DNA of 64,000 nucleotides from Opitutales bacterium (lineage in GTDB: Bacteria > Verrucomicrobiota > Verrucomicrobiia > Opitutales > Oceanipulchritudinaceae). Below, in pieces: positions 9,226-18,428 of this stretch. Both the position numbers and the translations under genes were made by a program. The notes under the pieces are model-generated. The model made no database searches. It was not told the DNA's origin and saw only the letters and a list, made by a program, of their open reading frames with translations. The stretch's first letter is position 1. Every line of letters starts with the position of its first letter. The DNA lies in contig JAFGCZ010000007.1 in the NCBI GenBank assembly GCA_016932335.1, positions 18,844-82,843 of the forward strand. The letters run 5' to 3'.

Positions 9226-9312
9226 TTATACCAGTACCCTTATTCTGCGCAATCCCATCATGGTTTATATCAATGTTGCTTCTTCAGAAAGAAAGATTAG
9301 AGTAATAGAACA

Positions 9313-10455
9313 ATGCAGAATTCGCAACCCACGAAATTTGCTCCTGCTGAGCGCATCGAAAAAGAGCCTCTGTGCGAAGAAGCGGATGCTTTTTTAAAAG
9401 AGGCAGACTTTGCTGCTATGGTCAATGCCATACCGGATATGACGCTTGTCCTCAACACCGAGCGACAAATTGTCTACGCAAATTCCATCCTCCTCGAATA
9501 CCTCAACCTTAAGTCTCTTTATGACATCGTTGGCGCCAGACCCGGCGAAGCCTTTCGTTGTATGCATTCGCATGATGAGCAAGGGGGGTGCGGTACCAGC
9601 GAATTTTGCCGTGTTTGCGGTGCCGTTAACGGTATCCTGGAAAGTCGCCGCAAAGACGGCGTCATCATTAAAGAGTGCCGTATGACTCAAAAAGATGGCA
9701 ATTCCCTTGACCTCGAAGTTTACGCCAGTTCTTACGATTTTCAGGGGAAAACATACACCTTCTTTACCGTCAGAGACGTCTCCGATCAAAAACGCCGCCG
9801 CTACCTCGAACGCATCTTTTTCCACGATATCCTCAATACCGCAGGAGGTGTGCTCAACTACACAGAGCTTATCAATCATGTAAATGACGAGCGCCGGGAT
9901 CGCTTTATCCGGTCTCTCGGAGGCCTCAGCAATCAATTGGTCGAAGAAATTAAAAGCCAGCAAATGCTGCTGGCGGCAGAAAATAATGATCTGGGCGTGT
10001 TTCCCTCTCAACTGACTGCAGATGCCATTCTCAATGACCTTAGAGATGCTTATCTGGAATACAATGTTGCCAAAGGCAAATGGATTGTCGTGGCCGAGCC
10101 CTCTGAAGCCATTCCCTTTACGGCTGATCGCCTGTTGCTGTTGCGGGTTCTGGGCAATATGTTGAAAAATGCCTGCGAGGCGACTGCGGAAGGCGAAACC
10201 ATCACTCTGGGCGCTAAGCTGATGGATTCCGTTACCCTGCGCTTTTGGGTAAACAATCCGGGCTACATTCCCAGAGATATTCAGTTGCAGTTATTCAACC
10301 GGTCTTTTTCCACAAAGGGCGAATGCCGCGGTTTGGGCACTTACAGTATTCGTTTGCTCACCCGCCGTTATCTTGGCGGTCAGGAGGGGTTCTCTTCTAC
10401 CAAAGATGGCGGCACTACATTTTATGTGGATATTCCTCTCTCTGTGATCGCTTAA
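9313..10455 (+). CDS. PAS-domain sensor histidine kinase with Cys-rich insert
   Basis: 380 aa, soluble, no membrane segments. A PAS domain (about residues 33-155) contains a cysteine cluster, CMHSH...GCGTSEFCRVCGAV, suited to binding a metal or sensing redox state. The kinase core follows: H-box FFHDILNTAGGVLNY, N-box NMLKNACEA, and a shortened ATP lid ending RGLGTYSIRLLTRRYLGG. It should autophosphorylate in response to a cytoplasmic signal. No cognate response regulator is adjacent. The ammonium transporter follows 250 nt downstream on the same strand, but a functional link is not shown. Confidence 0.85.
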   Translation: MQNSQPTKFAPAERIEKEPLCEEADAFLKEADFAAMVNAIPDMTLVLNTERQIVYANSILLEYLNLKSLYDIVGARPGEAFRCMHSHDEQGGCGTSEFCRVCGAVNGILESRRKDGVIIKECRMTQKDGNSLDLEVYASSYDFQGKTYTFFTVRDVSDQKRRRYLERIFFHDILNTAGGVLNYTELINHVNDERRDRFIRSLGGLSNQLVEEIKSQQMLLAAENNDLGVFPSQLTADAILNDLRDAYLEYNVAKGKWIVVAEPSEAIPFTADRLLLLRVLGNMLKNACEATAEGETITLGAKLMDSVTLRFWVNNPGYIPRDIQLQLFNRSFSTKGECRGLGTYSIRLLTRRYLGGQEGFSSTKDGGTTFYVDIPLSVIA

Positions 10456-10500
10456 TGGTTTTTGCTTCTTTATAGGCAAAATGTTTTCATAGAAAGTCAA

Positions 10501-10516
10501 TGGCATCAAAGATGCT
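10501..10516 (+). promoter_or_regulatory. Candidate sigma-54 (-24/-12) promoter upstream of amt
   Basis: TGGCATCAAAGATGCT has GG and GC separated by exactly 10 nt and fits the TGGCAC-N5-TTGCW consensus at most fixed positions. It lies about 190 nt upstream of amt. Sigma-54 control of ammonium transporters is common. The match could be chance. Confidence 0.35.
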
Positions 10517-10707
10517 CTATCAAAAATGACCATCTAAGTGTGTGTGCTTAGCGGTGCTGTTGACTTTTGAACCTCTTCATGGAGAAGCAGGTCCCTCTGC
10601 TGTGTGTGCGCAGTGGGCTATTGCCTTTTCTTCGTGATCTGGAGGCTTTCTTTTGTTGCGCACGTGCAGGCACGGACTTCGTTTAACCCCTGTATTATCA
10701 CCGTGCA

Positions 10708-12021
10708 ATGAATCTCATTCGCTTCATTAGAAACATCTCGCTTGCCTCACTGGCGGTAGCTCCCCTTCTCCTGTCTGCACAGGAAGCGGAAGCCGTTGCC
10801 GTGGCCGATGCCGGCCATACCGCCTGGATGATTGTGGCCTGCGCCCTTGTCTTGATGATGACTCTCCCGGGCCTCTCCCTCTTTTACAGTGGCCTGGTTC
10901 GCGCCAAAAATGTGCTCTCCGTGCTCATGCACTGCTTTGTTTTGGCTTCTGTTATGTCGCTCATTTGGGTTGCCTTCGGCTATTCGCTGGCTTTTTCCGA
11001 AGGCGGATCACTCCATCGCTTCATTGGAGGCTTGGATTACAGCTTCCTCCTGCACATGGATGCCTCCTCTGTCAGCGGATCTATCCCCGAGTCTATCTTC
11101 GTCTTTTTTCAGATGACGTTCATCATCATTACACCGGCTTTGATCGTAGGTGCCTTTGCTGAGCGCATGAAGTTCAAGGCAATGTTCTGGTTTACCATTC
11201 TCTGGTCCATTTTCTCCTACCTTCCCATCTGCCATATGGCATGGGGTGGCGGGCTTTTTCACGAATGGGGGGTGCTCGATTTTGCCGGTGGCACCGTTGT
11301 CCACATCAATGCCGGTATCGCCGGTTTGGTTTCCTGTATTTTACTTGGTAAACGTATCGGCTATCCCAAGGAGCCGATTCGCCCCCACAACCTGCCCTTT
11401 ACCGTTATCGGTGGTTGTTTGCTCTGGGTTGGCTGGTTCGGCTTCAACGGGGGGAGCGAACTGGCTGCCGACGGCACGGCCGGTATGGCAATCTTGACAA
11501 CTCACATTGCCACGGCCACAGCCGCCTTTACCTGGTTTGCTATTGAATGGCTCCTTCATGGCAAGCCCAGCGTTCTCGGTATCGTTACCGGCGCGGTTGC
11601 CGGCCTCGTGGCCATCACACCGGCCTGTGGTACTGCCGGGCCTCTGGGAGCTATTCTTCTCGGTTTCCTTTCCGCAACAGTCTGCTTCTTTACAGCCACA
11701 ACACTCAAGCACAAGCTCGGCTACGACGACAGCCTCGATGTTTTCGGCGTGCACGGGGTGGGGGGAATGATCGGTGCTGTGTTGACCGGTTTGACGGCCG
11801 CTACCTCCATGGGAGGCTCAGGCTTGGCTAAAGATGTGACCATTCTCCAGCAGATGGGGGCACAGGCCCTTTCCGTTGTGGTCACCATTGTCTGGAGTGC
11901 TTTGGTCTCCATTGTGGTGCTCAAGCTGCTGGATATACTGATTGGTCTGCGCGTTTCCCGCGATGTCGAGCTTCAGGGCCTCGACCTCAACGAACACGAA
12001 GAACAGGCATACGAGATTTGA
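10708..12021 (+). CDS. amtB: Ammonium transporter (Amt family)
   Basis: 437 aa with a probable signal peptide (LASLAVAPLLLSAQEA) followed by about 11 transmembrane helices. Family landmarks are LFYSGLVRAKN, the twin pore histidines in GTVVHINAGIAGLV and FGVHGVGGMIGAVLTG, and the intervening WVGWFGFNGGSEL. It takes up ammonium under nitrogen limitation. No glnK is found beside it, although a PII protein normally gates these channels. It is transcribed alone, ending at a perfect bidirectional terminator. Confidence 0.95.
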   Translation: MNLIRFIRNISLASLAVAPLLLSAQEAEAVAVADAGHTAWMIVACALVLMMTLPGLSLFYSGLVRAKNVLSVLMHCFVLASVMSLIWVAFGYSLAFSEGGSLHRFIGGLDYSFLLHMDASSVSGSIPESIFVFFQMTFIIITPALIVGAFAERMKFKAMFWFTILWSIFSYLPICHMAWGGGLFHEWGVLDFAGGTVVHINAGIAGLVSCILLGKRIGYPKEPIRPHNLPFTVIGGCLLWVGWFGFNGGSELAADGTAGMAILTTHIATATAAFTWFAIEWLLHGKPSVLGIVTGAVAGLVAITPACGTAGPLGAILLGFLSATVCFFTATTLKHKLGYDDSLDVFGVHGVGGMIGAVLTGLTAATSMGGSGLAKDVTILQQMGAQALSVVVTIVWSALVSIVVLKLLDILIGLRVSRDVELQGLDLNEHEEQAYEI

Positions 12022-12068
12022 TCCCTTTCAGCGATGTTCAACGAGGCTGTGTCTTTGCCTCCAAGCAC

Positions 12069-12102
12069 AAAAAAGCCGATCCTCGAAAGGATCGGCTTTT
12101 TT
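12069..12102. terminator. Bidirectional terminator between amt and the DHOD-like gene
   Basis: A 15-bp perfect stem, AAAAAAGCCGATCCT / AGGATCGGCTTTTTT, with a CGAA tetraloop sits between two convergent genes. Confidence 0.92.
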
Positions 12103-12119
12103 CTTTTGGGTTTTGAAAA

Positions 12120-13109
12120 TTACTTCCAGCTCTGGATGATTTTCATGTAGTTGGCGCGGCCAACTACATCCGGGTTCGGTGAGTGTAGATAACTCATGGA
12201 TCCCTTCATCTGATCCAGGCTCTCGTATTCATGGGCTTCCATCCAGGCTGCTACCTTGTCGCGAATGGTTCCAATGTATCCCGGGCCGTTCTTCAGTAAG
12301 GCACTGACCATCTGCACGCAGTCGGCTCCGGCCATCAGGCTCTTCACTGCGTCTTCCGCGGTGTGCACACCTCCGGTTACCGCCAGATTCAGACGGAAAC
12401 GGGAATGCAGCACGGCCAGCCAGCGCAGGCGCAGCAACAACTCATCGCTGGTGGAAAGCTTCAGGCTGGCAACGGTTTCCAGCTCCTCAATGTCAATATC
12501 AGGCTGGAAGAAACGGTTAAAGATAACCAGCGCCTCTGCTCCGGCTTCTTCCATGCGATGAGCAAAATGAGGAATGCTGGTGAAATACGGGCTGATTTTT
12601 ACGGCCACGGGGATCGACGCAAACTGCTTTACCATGCGTACTACCTGAAAGGCGCGCTGCTCAATAATGCTGCTCGATTCGTCATCACTGCGCGGTAGAT
12701 AATACAAATTAAGCTCCAAAGCATCCGCTCCGGCCTGTTCGATCAGTTTGGCATACTCAACCCAGGTGCCTTCATTCAAACCGTTCAGGGAGGCGATTAC
12801 AGGCACACCTACGGTTTTCTTAATCGCCTGAATCTGTTCCAGATACTTTTCCGGCCCCAGTTGAAAGTTGGATGCCTGAGGAAAATAGCTGGAAGCTTCG
12901 GGGGAGCTGTCACCGTAACGTTCCAGGTGCTCTTCCATGCCTGACTGCTGCTGTAGTATCTGTTCTTCAAACAGAGAGTGCATAACGATGGCGGCGGCAC
13001 CGCCGTCTTCTAGCTTTTTCACCGTGTCCAGATTGTAGATCATCGGTGAGGCCCCTGCTATGAAGGGATGTGGGAGTTCAAAGCCTAGGTATTTTGTTTT
13101 CAGATCCAT
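12120..13109 (-). CDS. Dihydroorotate dehydrogenase-like flavoprotein
   Basis: 329 aa from the ATG at 13109, which has GAAG upstream. The track starts at an upstream TTG without a ribosome site. FMN-barrel motifs seen: GASPMIYN, VIASLNGLNEGTW, ALELNLYY, VAVKISPYFTSI and TGGVHTAEDAVKSLMAGADCVQM. It belongs to the DHOD-like group (COG0167) that is often encoded beside nifJ and is not thought to be the pyrimidine enzyme. Here nifJ is the next coding gene on the same strand, 555 nt upstream. Its own substrate is unknown. Confidence 0.8.
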   Translation of the reverse strand: MDLKTKYLGFELPHPFIAGASPMIYNLDTVKKLEDGGAAAIVMHSLFEEQILQQQSGMEEHLERYGDSSPEASSYFPQASNFQLGPEKYLEQIQAIKKTVGVPVIASLNGLNEGTWVEYAKLIEQAGADALELNLYYLPRSDDESSSIIEQRAFQVVRMVKQFASIPVAVKISPYFTSIPHFAHRMEEAGAEALVIFNRFFQPDIDIEELETVASLKLSTSDELLLRLRWLAVLHSRFRLNLAVTGGVHTAEDAVKSLMAGADCVQMVSALLKNGPGYIGTIRDKVAAWMEAHEYESLDQMKGSMSYLHSPNPDVVGRANYMKIIQSWK

Positions 13110-13436
13110 GGGTATTTTCTTCAAATGTGAACAGCGCTTTTCTCGAACGCGTAAAAAATACGCTTGCGCACCTATTATTTAACCTGATTTCCCTGCGATT
13201 TCAAACCCAAATCATCGAACATATGATTCTATTGTTTACTTAGTATCCATATGAAGGGCCTTCTTTTAAACATAGGTTTAACATAAAATTTATAAAAAAA
13301 CGAAAAAAGCAGTTGCAAAAAGGATAAAAGTATATCAGTCTTTAGATGCTGCAAAAAATCTGCTTTCTATCCCGAATGCATCTCTCCTTTATGTATCTCG
13401 AGTCTTGTCCACTTTTCCGTTTCTGAACGATTTGCT

Positions 13437-13585
13437 GTGTCTGCAGATCACACTTTTTGATGGGGAATACCCATTGAATGCAAGGACACAGGAACATACG
13501 CTAATAAATCCCTCTTGGGATTGAGCATACCGCAGACACGAGTAAGAGCCCTCCTGCCGAACACAGGAGGGCTCCATTTTTTATC
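13437..13585 (+). ncRNA. Candidate structured small RNA with its own terminator
   Basis: No convincing ORF occupies 13110-13664. On the plus strand, GTGTCTGC (13437-13444) pairs with GCAGACAC (13532-13539). Inside are the hairpins ATGGG-gaata-CCCAT (13460-13474) and AATCCC-tctt-GGGATT (13507-13522), and an ATGC/GCAT pairing that encloses the second. An 11-bp terminator with a T-run follows directly. No plus-strand gene lies downstream, so this looks like a stand-alone RNA, not a riboswitch. It matches no Rfam family I can recall. The promoter is not clear. Confidence 0.45.
13546..13582 (+). terminator. Terminator of the candidate small RNA
   Basis: Stem GAGCCCTCCTG / CAGGAGGGCTC (11 bp), loop CCGAACA, then CATTTTTTA. 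The T-run is only on the plus strand, which sets the direction. Confidence 0.85.
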
Positions 13586-13609
13586 CTAAGCAATCACTGT
13601 ATTTAGAGC

Positions 13610-13638
13610 AAAAAAACGGGAGCCTGAAAGGCTCCCGT
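13610..13638 (-). terminator. Terminator of nifJ
   Basis: Stem ACGGGAGCC / GGCTCCCGT with a 5-nt loop, followed on the minus strand by a T-run, 27 nt after the nifJ stop. Confidence 0.88.
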
Positions 13639-13664
13639 TCGAGAAGTAATCTGCTGGCAACTTC

Positions 13665-16600
13665 TTAGTTTTCTTCGGTGGCCGCATCCGGACCGTGCCC
13701 GGCAATGTGCTCGAAGAGTTTGAAGTGGCTGGAGACCTGTTTCTGGCTGATTTGAGCCAGCTCTTTGGCGCGCTCCGGATTGCTGATCTGCAACATGCGG
13801 AAGCGGGCTTCGTTCTGCATGTATTCTTCCAGCGGAACACTCGGCTGCTTGCTGTCCATTACCATACCGGCTTCTCCGGCAGCTACGCGGCGCGGGTCAA
13901 AACGATACAGTGGGAAGATACCGCTGTTCACGGCCAGCTTCTGTTGCTCCAGACCATACTGCAGGTTGAAGCCGTGGGCAATACAGTGCGAGTAGGCAAT
14001 GATCAAAGAAGGACCATCGTAGCTCTCCGCTTCCATAAAGGCCTTTACCGTCTGTGCATCGCTGGACCCCATGGCGATCTGAGCAACGTAAACATTGCCA
14101 TACATCATGGCCATCATGCCCAAGTCCTTCTTTGGAGAAGCCTTACCGGCAGCGGCAAACTTGGCTACGGCACCCATCGGCGTTGCCTTGGAGGACTGAC
14201 CACCTGTGTTGGAGTATACCCCGGTGTCCATAACCAGAACATTAACATTGCGTCCGGAGGCCAGCACGTGGTCGAGACCGCCGTAACCAATGTCATAGGC
14301 CCAGCCGTCACCGCCCAGAATCCAAACGCTCTTCTTTACGAGGTAGTCAGACAGATCCAGCAGGCGTTTGCTGCTTGGGCAATCGCATTCAGCCAGCTTT
14401 ACCTTAAGCTCGGCTACACGGGCACGCTGTGCGTCGATTTCTGCGTCACTTGTCTGGCTGGCGTTGAGGATGCTCTCAACAAAGTCGTCTCCCAGTTTGG
14501 AGGCAGCTCCCTTGAGCATCTGTGCGGCCATCTTGCTGTGCATGTCTACACCGAAGCGCATACCGAAACCAAATTCAGCATTGTCTTCGAACAAACTGTT
14601 GGACCATGCCGGGCCACGTCCGCAAGTATCAACCGCATAAGGAGTGGTGGGCAGGTTACCGCCGTAAATGGAGGAACAGCCGGTGGCGTTGGCAATCAGG
14701 GCACGGTCGCCGAAGAGTTGGGTCAGCAGCTTTACATAAGCTGTTTCACCACAACCGGCACAGGCCCCGGAGAATTCAAACAACGGGCGGCGGAACTGGG
14801 TTCCCTTAACGTTGCCTTCCAGCTCGTTCTTGTCCGGGTCGGGAATGCTCAGGAAGTGCTCGAACTTGGCGCGCTCACGCTCGCGGATCGGCTCCTGCAT
14901 CACCATATTAATGGCCTTCTTGTTCGGCTCAGCCTTGTTCTTGGCCGGGCAAACCTGCACACACAGACCACAACCGGTGCAATCCTCAGGTGCAACCTGA
15001 ATGGTGAAGAGCTTGCCGGGAACTGCGCGGCTGCGGAATTCCTTGCTCTGCCAGCCTTCCGGTGCGCTTTCCGCATACTGCGGATCATAGTATTTGGCGC
15101 GGATGGCGGCGTGCGGGCAAACAAAAGCGCACTTGTTACACTGAATACAGGTGCCTTCGTCCCATTCCGGGATTTCCATACCAATGTTGCGCTTTTCCCA
15201 CTGAGTCGTGGCGGTCGGCCAGGTTCCGTCTACCGGGAATGCGGAAACGGGCAAATCGTCGCCCTTGTTCAGCATCATCTGGCTCATTACATTGCGCACA
15301 AAATCGGGAGCCTTGTCCGAAACAATCGGCGGACGCTTGGCGTCTGCCGTTACTTCGGCAGGAACACTGACTTCAAAGAGGTTGGCTACAGAGGCGTCAA
15401 CCGCAGCAAAGTTCTTCTGTACAACTGCCTCGCCCTTCTTGCCATAGGTCTTTTTGATGGCAGCCTTGATCTTGGCAATGGCCTCGTCGCGGGGCAATAC
15501 ACCGGAAATGGCAAAATAGCAGGTCTGCATCACTGTGTTGATGCGGCCGCCCATCCCATTTTCGCGGGCTACCTTATAGGCGTCGATTACATAGAACTTC
15601 AGCTTTTTGCTGATGATCTGTTCCTGCATTTCCACCGGCAGGTGGTCCCAGACTTTGTCCTGGTCGAAAATCGAATTCAGCAGGAATACGCCACCTTCAG
15701 CGGCACAATCCAGCACATCGTATTTCTCTACGAAGGAGAACTGGTGGCAGGCCACAAACTGGGCGTTCTGAATCAGATACGGTGCACGGATCGGTTCAGG
15801 GCCAAAACGCAGGTGGCTGGTGGTGATACCGCCCGACTTCTTGGAGTCGTATACAAAGTAAGCCTGTGCGTAGTTGTCCGTTTCGTTACCGATGATCTTT
15901 ACCGAGTTCTTGTTGGCTCCAACAGTACCGTCGGCTCCCAAACCCCAGAAAATGGCACGCTTTACATTGCTGTGCTCTACGTCGAAAGAGTCATCAACAT
16001 CCAGGCTCAGGTGGGTTACGTCGTCGATAATACCAACAGTGAAGCGCTTCTTCGGCTTGTCCTGTTTCAGCTCGTCGTAAACGGCTTTGGCCATGGCCGG
16101 TGTAAACTCCTTGGAGCCCAGACCATAACGGCCACCGCTGACTACCGGCAGGAAGTCTTCGGCGACCAGGCCTTCTTCGCGGGCGTCGGCCAGTGCGGTG
16201 CGCACATCCTGCAGCAAAGGTTCACCGGTGGCGCCCAATTCCTTGGTGCGGTCCAATACGGCAATCTTCTTTACTGTCTTCGGCAATACGCTGACAAAAT
16301 CCTTGATGGAGAAGGGGCGGAACAGGTGAATCTTTACCAGACCTACCTTTTCGCCGTTGGCGTTCAGGTAATCCTGTGCCTGCTTCAGTGTTTCACAGGC
16401 AGAGCCCATGCAGATTACTACGCGGTCGGCATCGGCCGGACCTTCGTAAGAATACAGCTTGTACTGGCGGCCTGTCAGCCCGGCAAACTTGTCCATCATC
16501 TTCTGGACGATTCCGGGGGTGGCGTCGTAGTAACTGTTGCGGGCCTCGTTGCACTGGAAGAACACGTCCGGGTTCTGGGCTGTTCCACGAATGATCGGTC

Positions 16601-17237
16601 TGTCCGGGGTCAGCGCACGCTTGCGGTGTTCGCTGATCATCTCCTCGTTGACCATGTCTCCCAAAATCTCATCGCTGATAACTTCCAACGTGTTGATTTC
16701 GTGGGAGGTGCGGAACCCTTCAAAGAAGTGCAGGAAGGATACGCGGCTTTCCAGCGCTGCGGCATGGCCAATACAGGCCATATCATGGGCTTCCTGCACG
16801 CTGTTCGAGGCCAGCATGGCAAATCCGGTTTGGCGGCAGGCCATTACGTCGGCATGGTCACCGAAAATGGACAATGCATGGGTGGCCAATGCTCGGGCAC
16901 TCACATGCATACACATCGGGGTTAACTCACCGGCGATCTTGTACATGTTCGGAATCATCAGGAGCAAGCCCTGCGATGCCGTAAAAGTCGTCGTGAGCGA
17001 ACCCGCTTGAAGGGCGCCGTGCACTGCGGCACTGGCTCCACCTTCGGACTGCATCTCCACGATTTCCGGAACACTGCCCCAAATGTTTTTCTGGCCTTTG
17101 GCGGCCCATTCGTCAGCAAATTCTGCCATCGTGGAAGACGGGGTAATCGGATAGATAGCAATCGTTTCGCTTAAGCGAAAGGCTACAGAACTTGTAGCCT
17201 CGTTACCATCCATGATAGCTTGGGTCTTCTCTTTCAT
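13665..17237 (-). CDS. nifJ: Pyruvate:ferredoxin (flavodoxin) oxidoreductase
   Basis: 1190 aa from the ATG at 17237, preceded by GGAAG at good spacing. It is a homodimer-type single-chain PFOR: N-terminal domain I (DGNEATSSVAFRLSETIAIYPITPSSTMAE), domain III around GRYGLGSKEFTPAM, two 4Fe-4S ferredoxin motifs (CIQCNKCAFVCPHAAI and CTGCGLCVQVCPAKNK), and a TPP domain with CAGCGET, GCSSIYGGNLPTTPY and GGDGWAYDIGYGGLDHVLASG. It splits pyruvate plus CoA to acetyl-CoA, CO2 and reduced ferredoxin, pointing to anaerobic or fermentative metabolism. A good sigma-70 promoter lies just upstream. Confidence 0.97.
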   Translation of the reverse strand: MKEKTQAIMDGNEATSSVAFRLSETIAIYPITPSSTMAEFADEWAAKGQKNIWGSVPEIVEMQSEGGASAAVHGALQAGSLTTTFTASQGLLLMIPNMYKIAGELTPMCMHVSARALATHALSIFGDHADVMACRQTGFAMLASNSVQEAHDMACIGHAAALESRVSFLHFFEGFRTSHEINTLEVISDEILGDMVNEEMISEHRKRALTPDRPIIRGTAQNPDVFFQCNEARNSYYDATPGIVQKMMDKFAGLTGRQYKLYSYEGPADADRVVICMGSACETLKQAQDYLNANGEKVGLVKIHLFRPFSIKDFVSVLPKTVKKIAVLDRTKELGATGEPLLQDVRTALADAREEGLVAEDFLPVVSGGRYGLGSKEFTPAMAKAVYDELKQDKPKKRFTVGIIDDVTHLSLDVDDSFDVEHSNVKRAIFWGLGADGTVGANKNSVKIIGNETDNYAQAYFVYDSKKSGGITTSHLRFGPEPIRAPYLIQNAQFVACHQFSFVEKYDVLDCAAEGGVFLLNSIFDQDKVWDHLPVEMQEQIISKKLKFYVIDAYKVARENGMGGRINTVMQTCYFAISGVLPRDEAIAKIKAAIKKTYGKKGEAVVQKNFAAVDASVANLFEVSVPAEVTADAKRPPIVSDKAPDFVRNVMSQMMLNKGDDLPVSAFPVDGTWPTATTQWEKRNIGMEIPEWDEGTCIQCNKCAFVCPHAAIRAKYYDPQYAESAPEGWQSKEFRSRAVPGKLFTIQVAPEDCTGCGLCVQVCPAKNKAEPNKKAINMVMQEPIRERERAKFEHFLSIPDPDKNELEGNVKGTQFRRPLFEFSGACAGCGETAYVKLLTQLFGDRALIANATGCSSIYGGNLPTTPYAVDTCGRGPAWSNSLFEDNAEFGFGMRFGVDMHSKMAAQMLKGAASKLGDDFVESILNASQTSDAEIDAQRARVAELKVKLAECDCPSSKRLLDLSDYLVKKSVWILGGDGWAYDIGYGGLDHVLASGRNVNVLVMDTGVYSNTGGQSSKATPMGAVAKFAAAGKASPKKDLGMMAMMYGNVYVAQIAMGSSDAQTVKAFMEAESYDGPSLIIAYSHCIAHGFNLQYGLEQQKLAVNSGIFPLYRFDPRRVAAGEAGMVMDSKQPSVPLEEYMQNEARFRMLQISNPERAKELAQISQKQVSSHFKLFEHIAGHGPDAATEEN

Positions 17238-17257
17238 ATGCAAATACTTCCAAGCTG

Positions 17258-17286
17258 ATTGTCTAAACTGACTCCTCAGTCGTCAA
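17258..17286 (-). promoter_or_regulatory. Sigma-70-type promoter of nifJ
   Basis: On the minus strand TTGACG (-35), 17 nt, then GACAAT (-10). The predicted start leaves a leader of only about 14 nt that still contains GGAAG before the ATG at 17237. Confidence 0.6.
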
Positions 17287-17442
17287 GCATTGCTTATGAA
17301 AAAGTTAATGCGTATTATCTTTACTAATGAACAATAGATGTGCCTGCTTATGGCTCCCCGTGCTTCTTGCGAGCCATCGCCTTGGTTCTTCTTTTTGCCA
17401 GTCAACGAGTTTGCTACGCGCCCCAGCGGGAGCGGTTTCTCG

Positions 17443-18384
17443 TTAGGAGCCGCTCTGGTGGATGCGTTTATACTCTTCCGCCAGTTCTGCCCAAAGTCTT
17501 CGAGCGCGAAAAGAGGTTGGCGGATCTATCTCTATCTTAAAATTGATCCATAAATCACCCCGTTTACCCTGTGCGTTGTAGATTCCGTGCCCCTGTAGTC
17601 GTTTCATTTGCGGAGGGCACAGAATGGGGGGCGCCGTTACTTTCAGAGGGCCTTCCAGGGTGTGGATGGTCAGGTCATGCCCCAGTGCGGCATGCCAGGG
17701 AGAGAGCGTTACATCGTAGAAAATGGAATCACCGCAAACGCGCAGCACGGGGTGTTTGGCTAGGTTTACTTCAATGATCAAATCGCCTATACCACCGGCA
17801 GTGTTGTAGCCAAGGCCTTTGACTCTCAGAAAAGCTCCTTCATACAGCTTGCCTGGGATCTGCACCTTGTACTTTCGGGTCGCCTCCGGGTTCTGGCTAT
17901 TGTGGGCCAGCGTTACTGTGTAAATGGAGGTCTTTAACGTGTCCTCCAGAGAGATCTCCAAAAGCCCCGGTATATCGATAGGGCGGCAAGCCGATTCCTC
18001 TGCGGCAATCAATTGCGCTTCATAATGCTGGCGAATTGGTTGCTGGGTGAACTTCGGTGAAAACTGGTGCGCAGTGGTCGCTTTCTTCTTGGAGAAAACC
18101 TTGTGTTGATCCGAAGGCGAGGACGTTCCGCTTCGCTTGCTGAAGGGGCTGCGTTCCACCCGTTGCGACATATTTGCCCGCGCATCAAGTTCTACATCGT
18201 AGGCCTGTCTGCGCAAATCATCCATCAGCACCTCATACGCTTCACGCGCCTGTATAAACGCCTCCGTGTGGCTTTCATCCGCCACATCTGGATGCAATAC
18301 CAACGCCAGCTCGCGGAATGCTCTCCGAATATCGTTTTTTTCTGCCGTTCTCGGGATATTCAGGATGTGGTAGTAATTCTTCAT
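17443..18384 (-). CDS. DnaJ-family co-chaperone, type B (CbpA-like)
   Basis: 313 aa. The J-domain (residues 1-66) carries the HPD triad at 31-33 and FRELALVLHPDVADE. A linker of about 70 residues follows, then a DnaJ C-terminal domain (IPGLLEISLEDTLKTSIYTVTL..., GDLIIEVNLAKHPVLRVCGDSIFYDVTLSPWHAALG...). The zinc-finger CxxCxGxG repeats of true DnaJ are absent, so it is a CbpA-like type II J protein that would stimulate DnaK ATPase. It lies downstream of the HDOD/cheD pair on the same strand. Confidence 0.88.
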   Translation of the reverse strand: MKNYYHILNIPRTAEKNDIRRAFRELALVLHPDVADESHTEAFIQAREAYEVLMDDLRRQAYDVELDARANMSQRVERSPFSKRSGTSSPSDQHKVFSKKKATTAHQFSPKFTQQPIRQHYEAQLIAAEESACRPIDIPGLLEISLEDTLKTSIYTVTLAHNSQNPEATRKYKVQIPGKLYEGAFLRVKGLGYNTAGGIGDLIIEVNLAKHPVLRVCGDSIFYDVTLSPWHAALGHDLTIHTLEGPLKVTAPPILCPPQMKRLQGHGIYNAQGKRGDLWINFKIEIDPPTSFRARRLWAELAEEYKRIHQSGS

Positions 18385-18428
18385 GTCCCGTTACCGGAAA
18401 GCAGAGTAACCTCTGTCCGTCTGTTTGT

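Noticed and set aside
13389-13577. 62-aa minus-strand ORF
   Set aside because: Coincides with the palindromic small-RNA region; no ribosome site and the sequence looks random.
13695-16925. 1076-aa plus-strand ORF
   Set aside because: Shadow of nifJ on the opposite strand; composition is that of reverse-complemented coding sequence and no motif is present.
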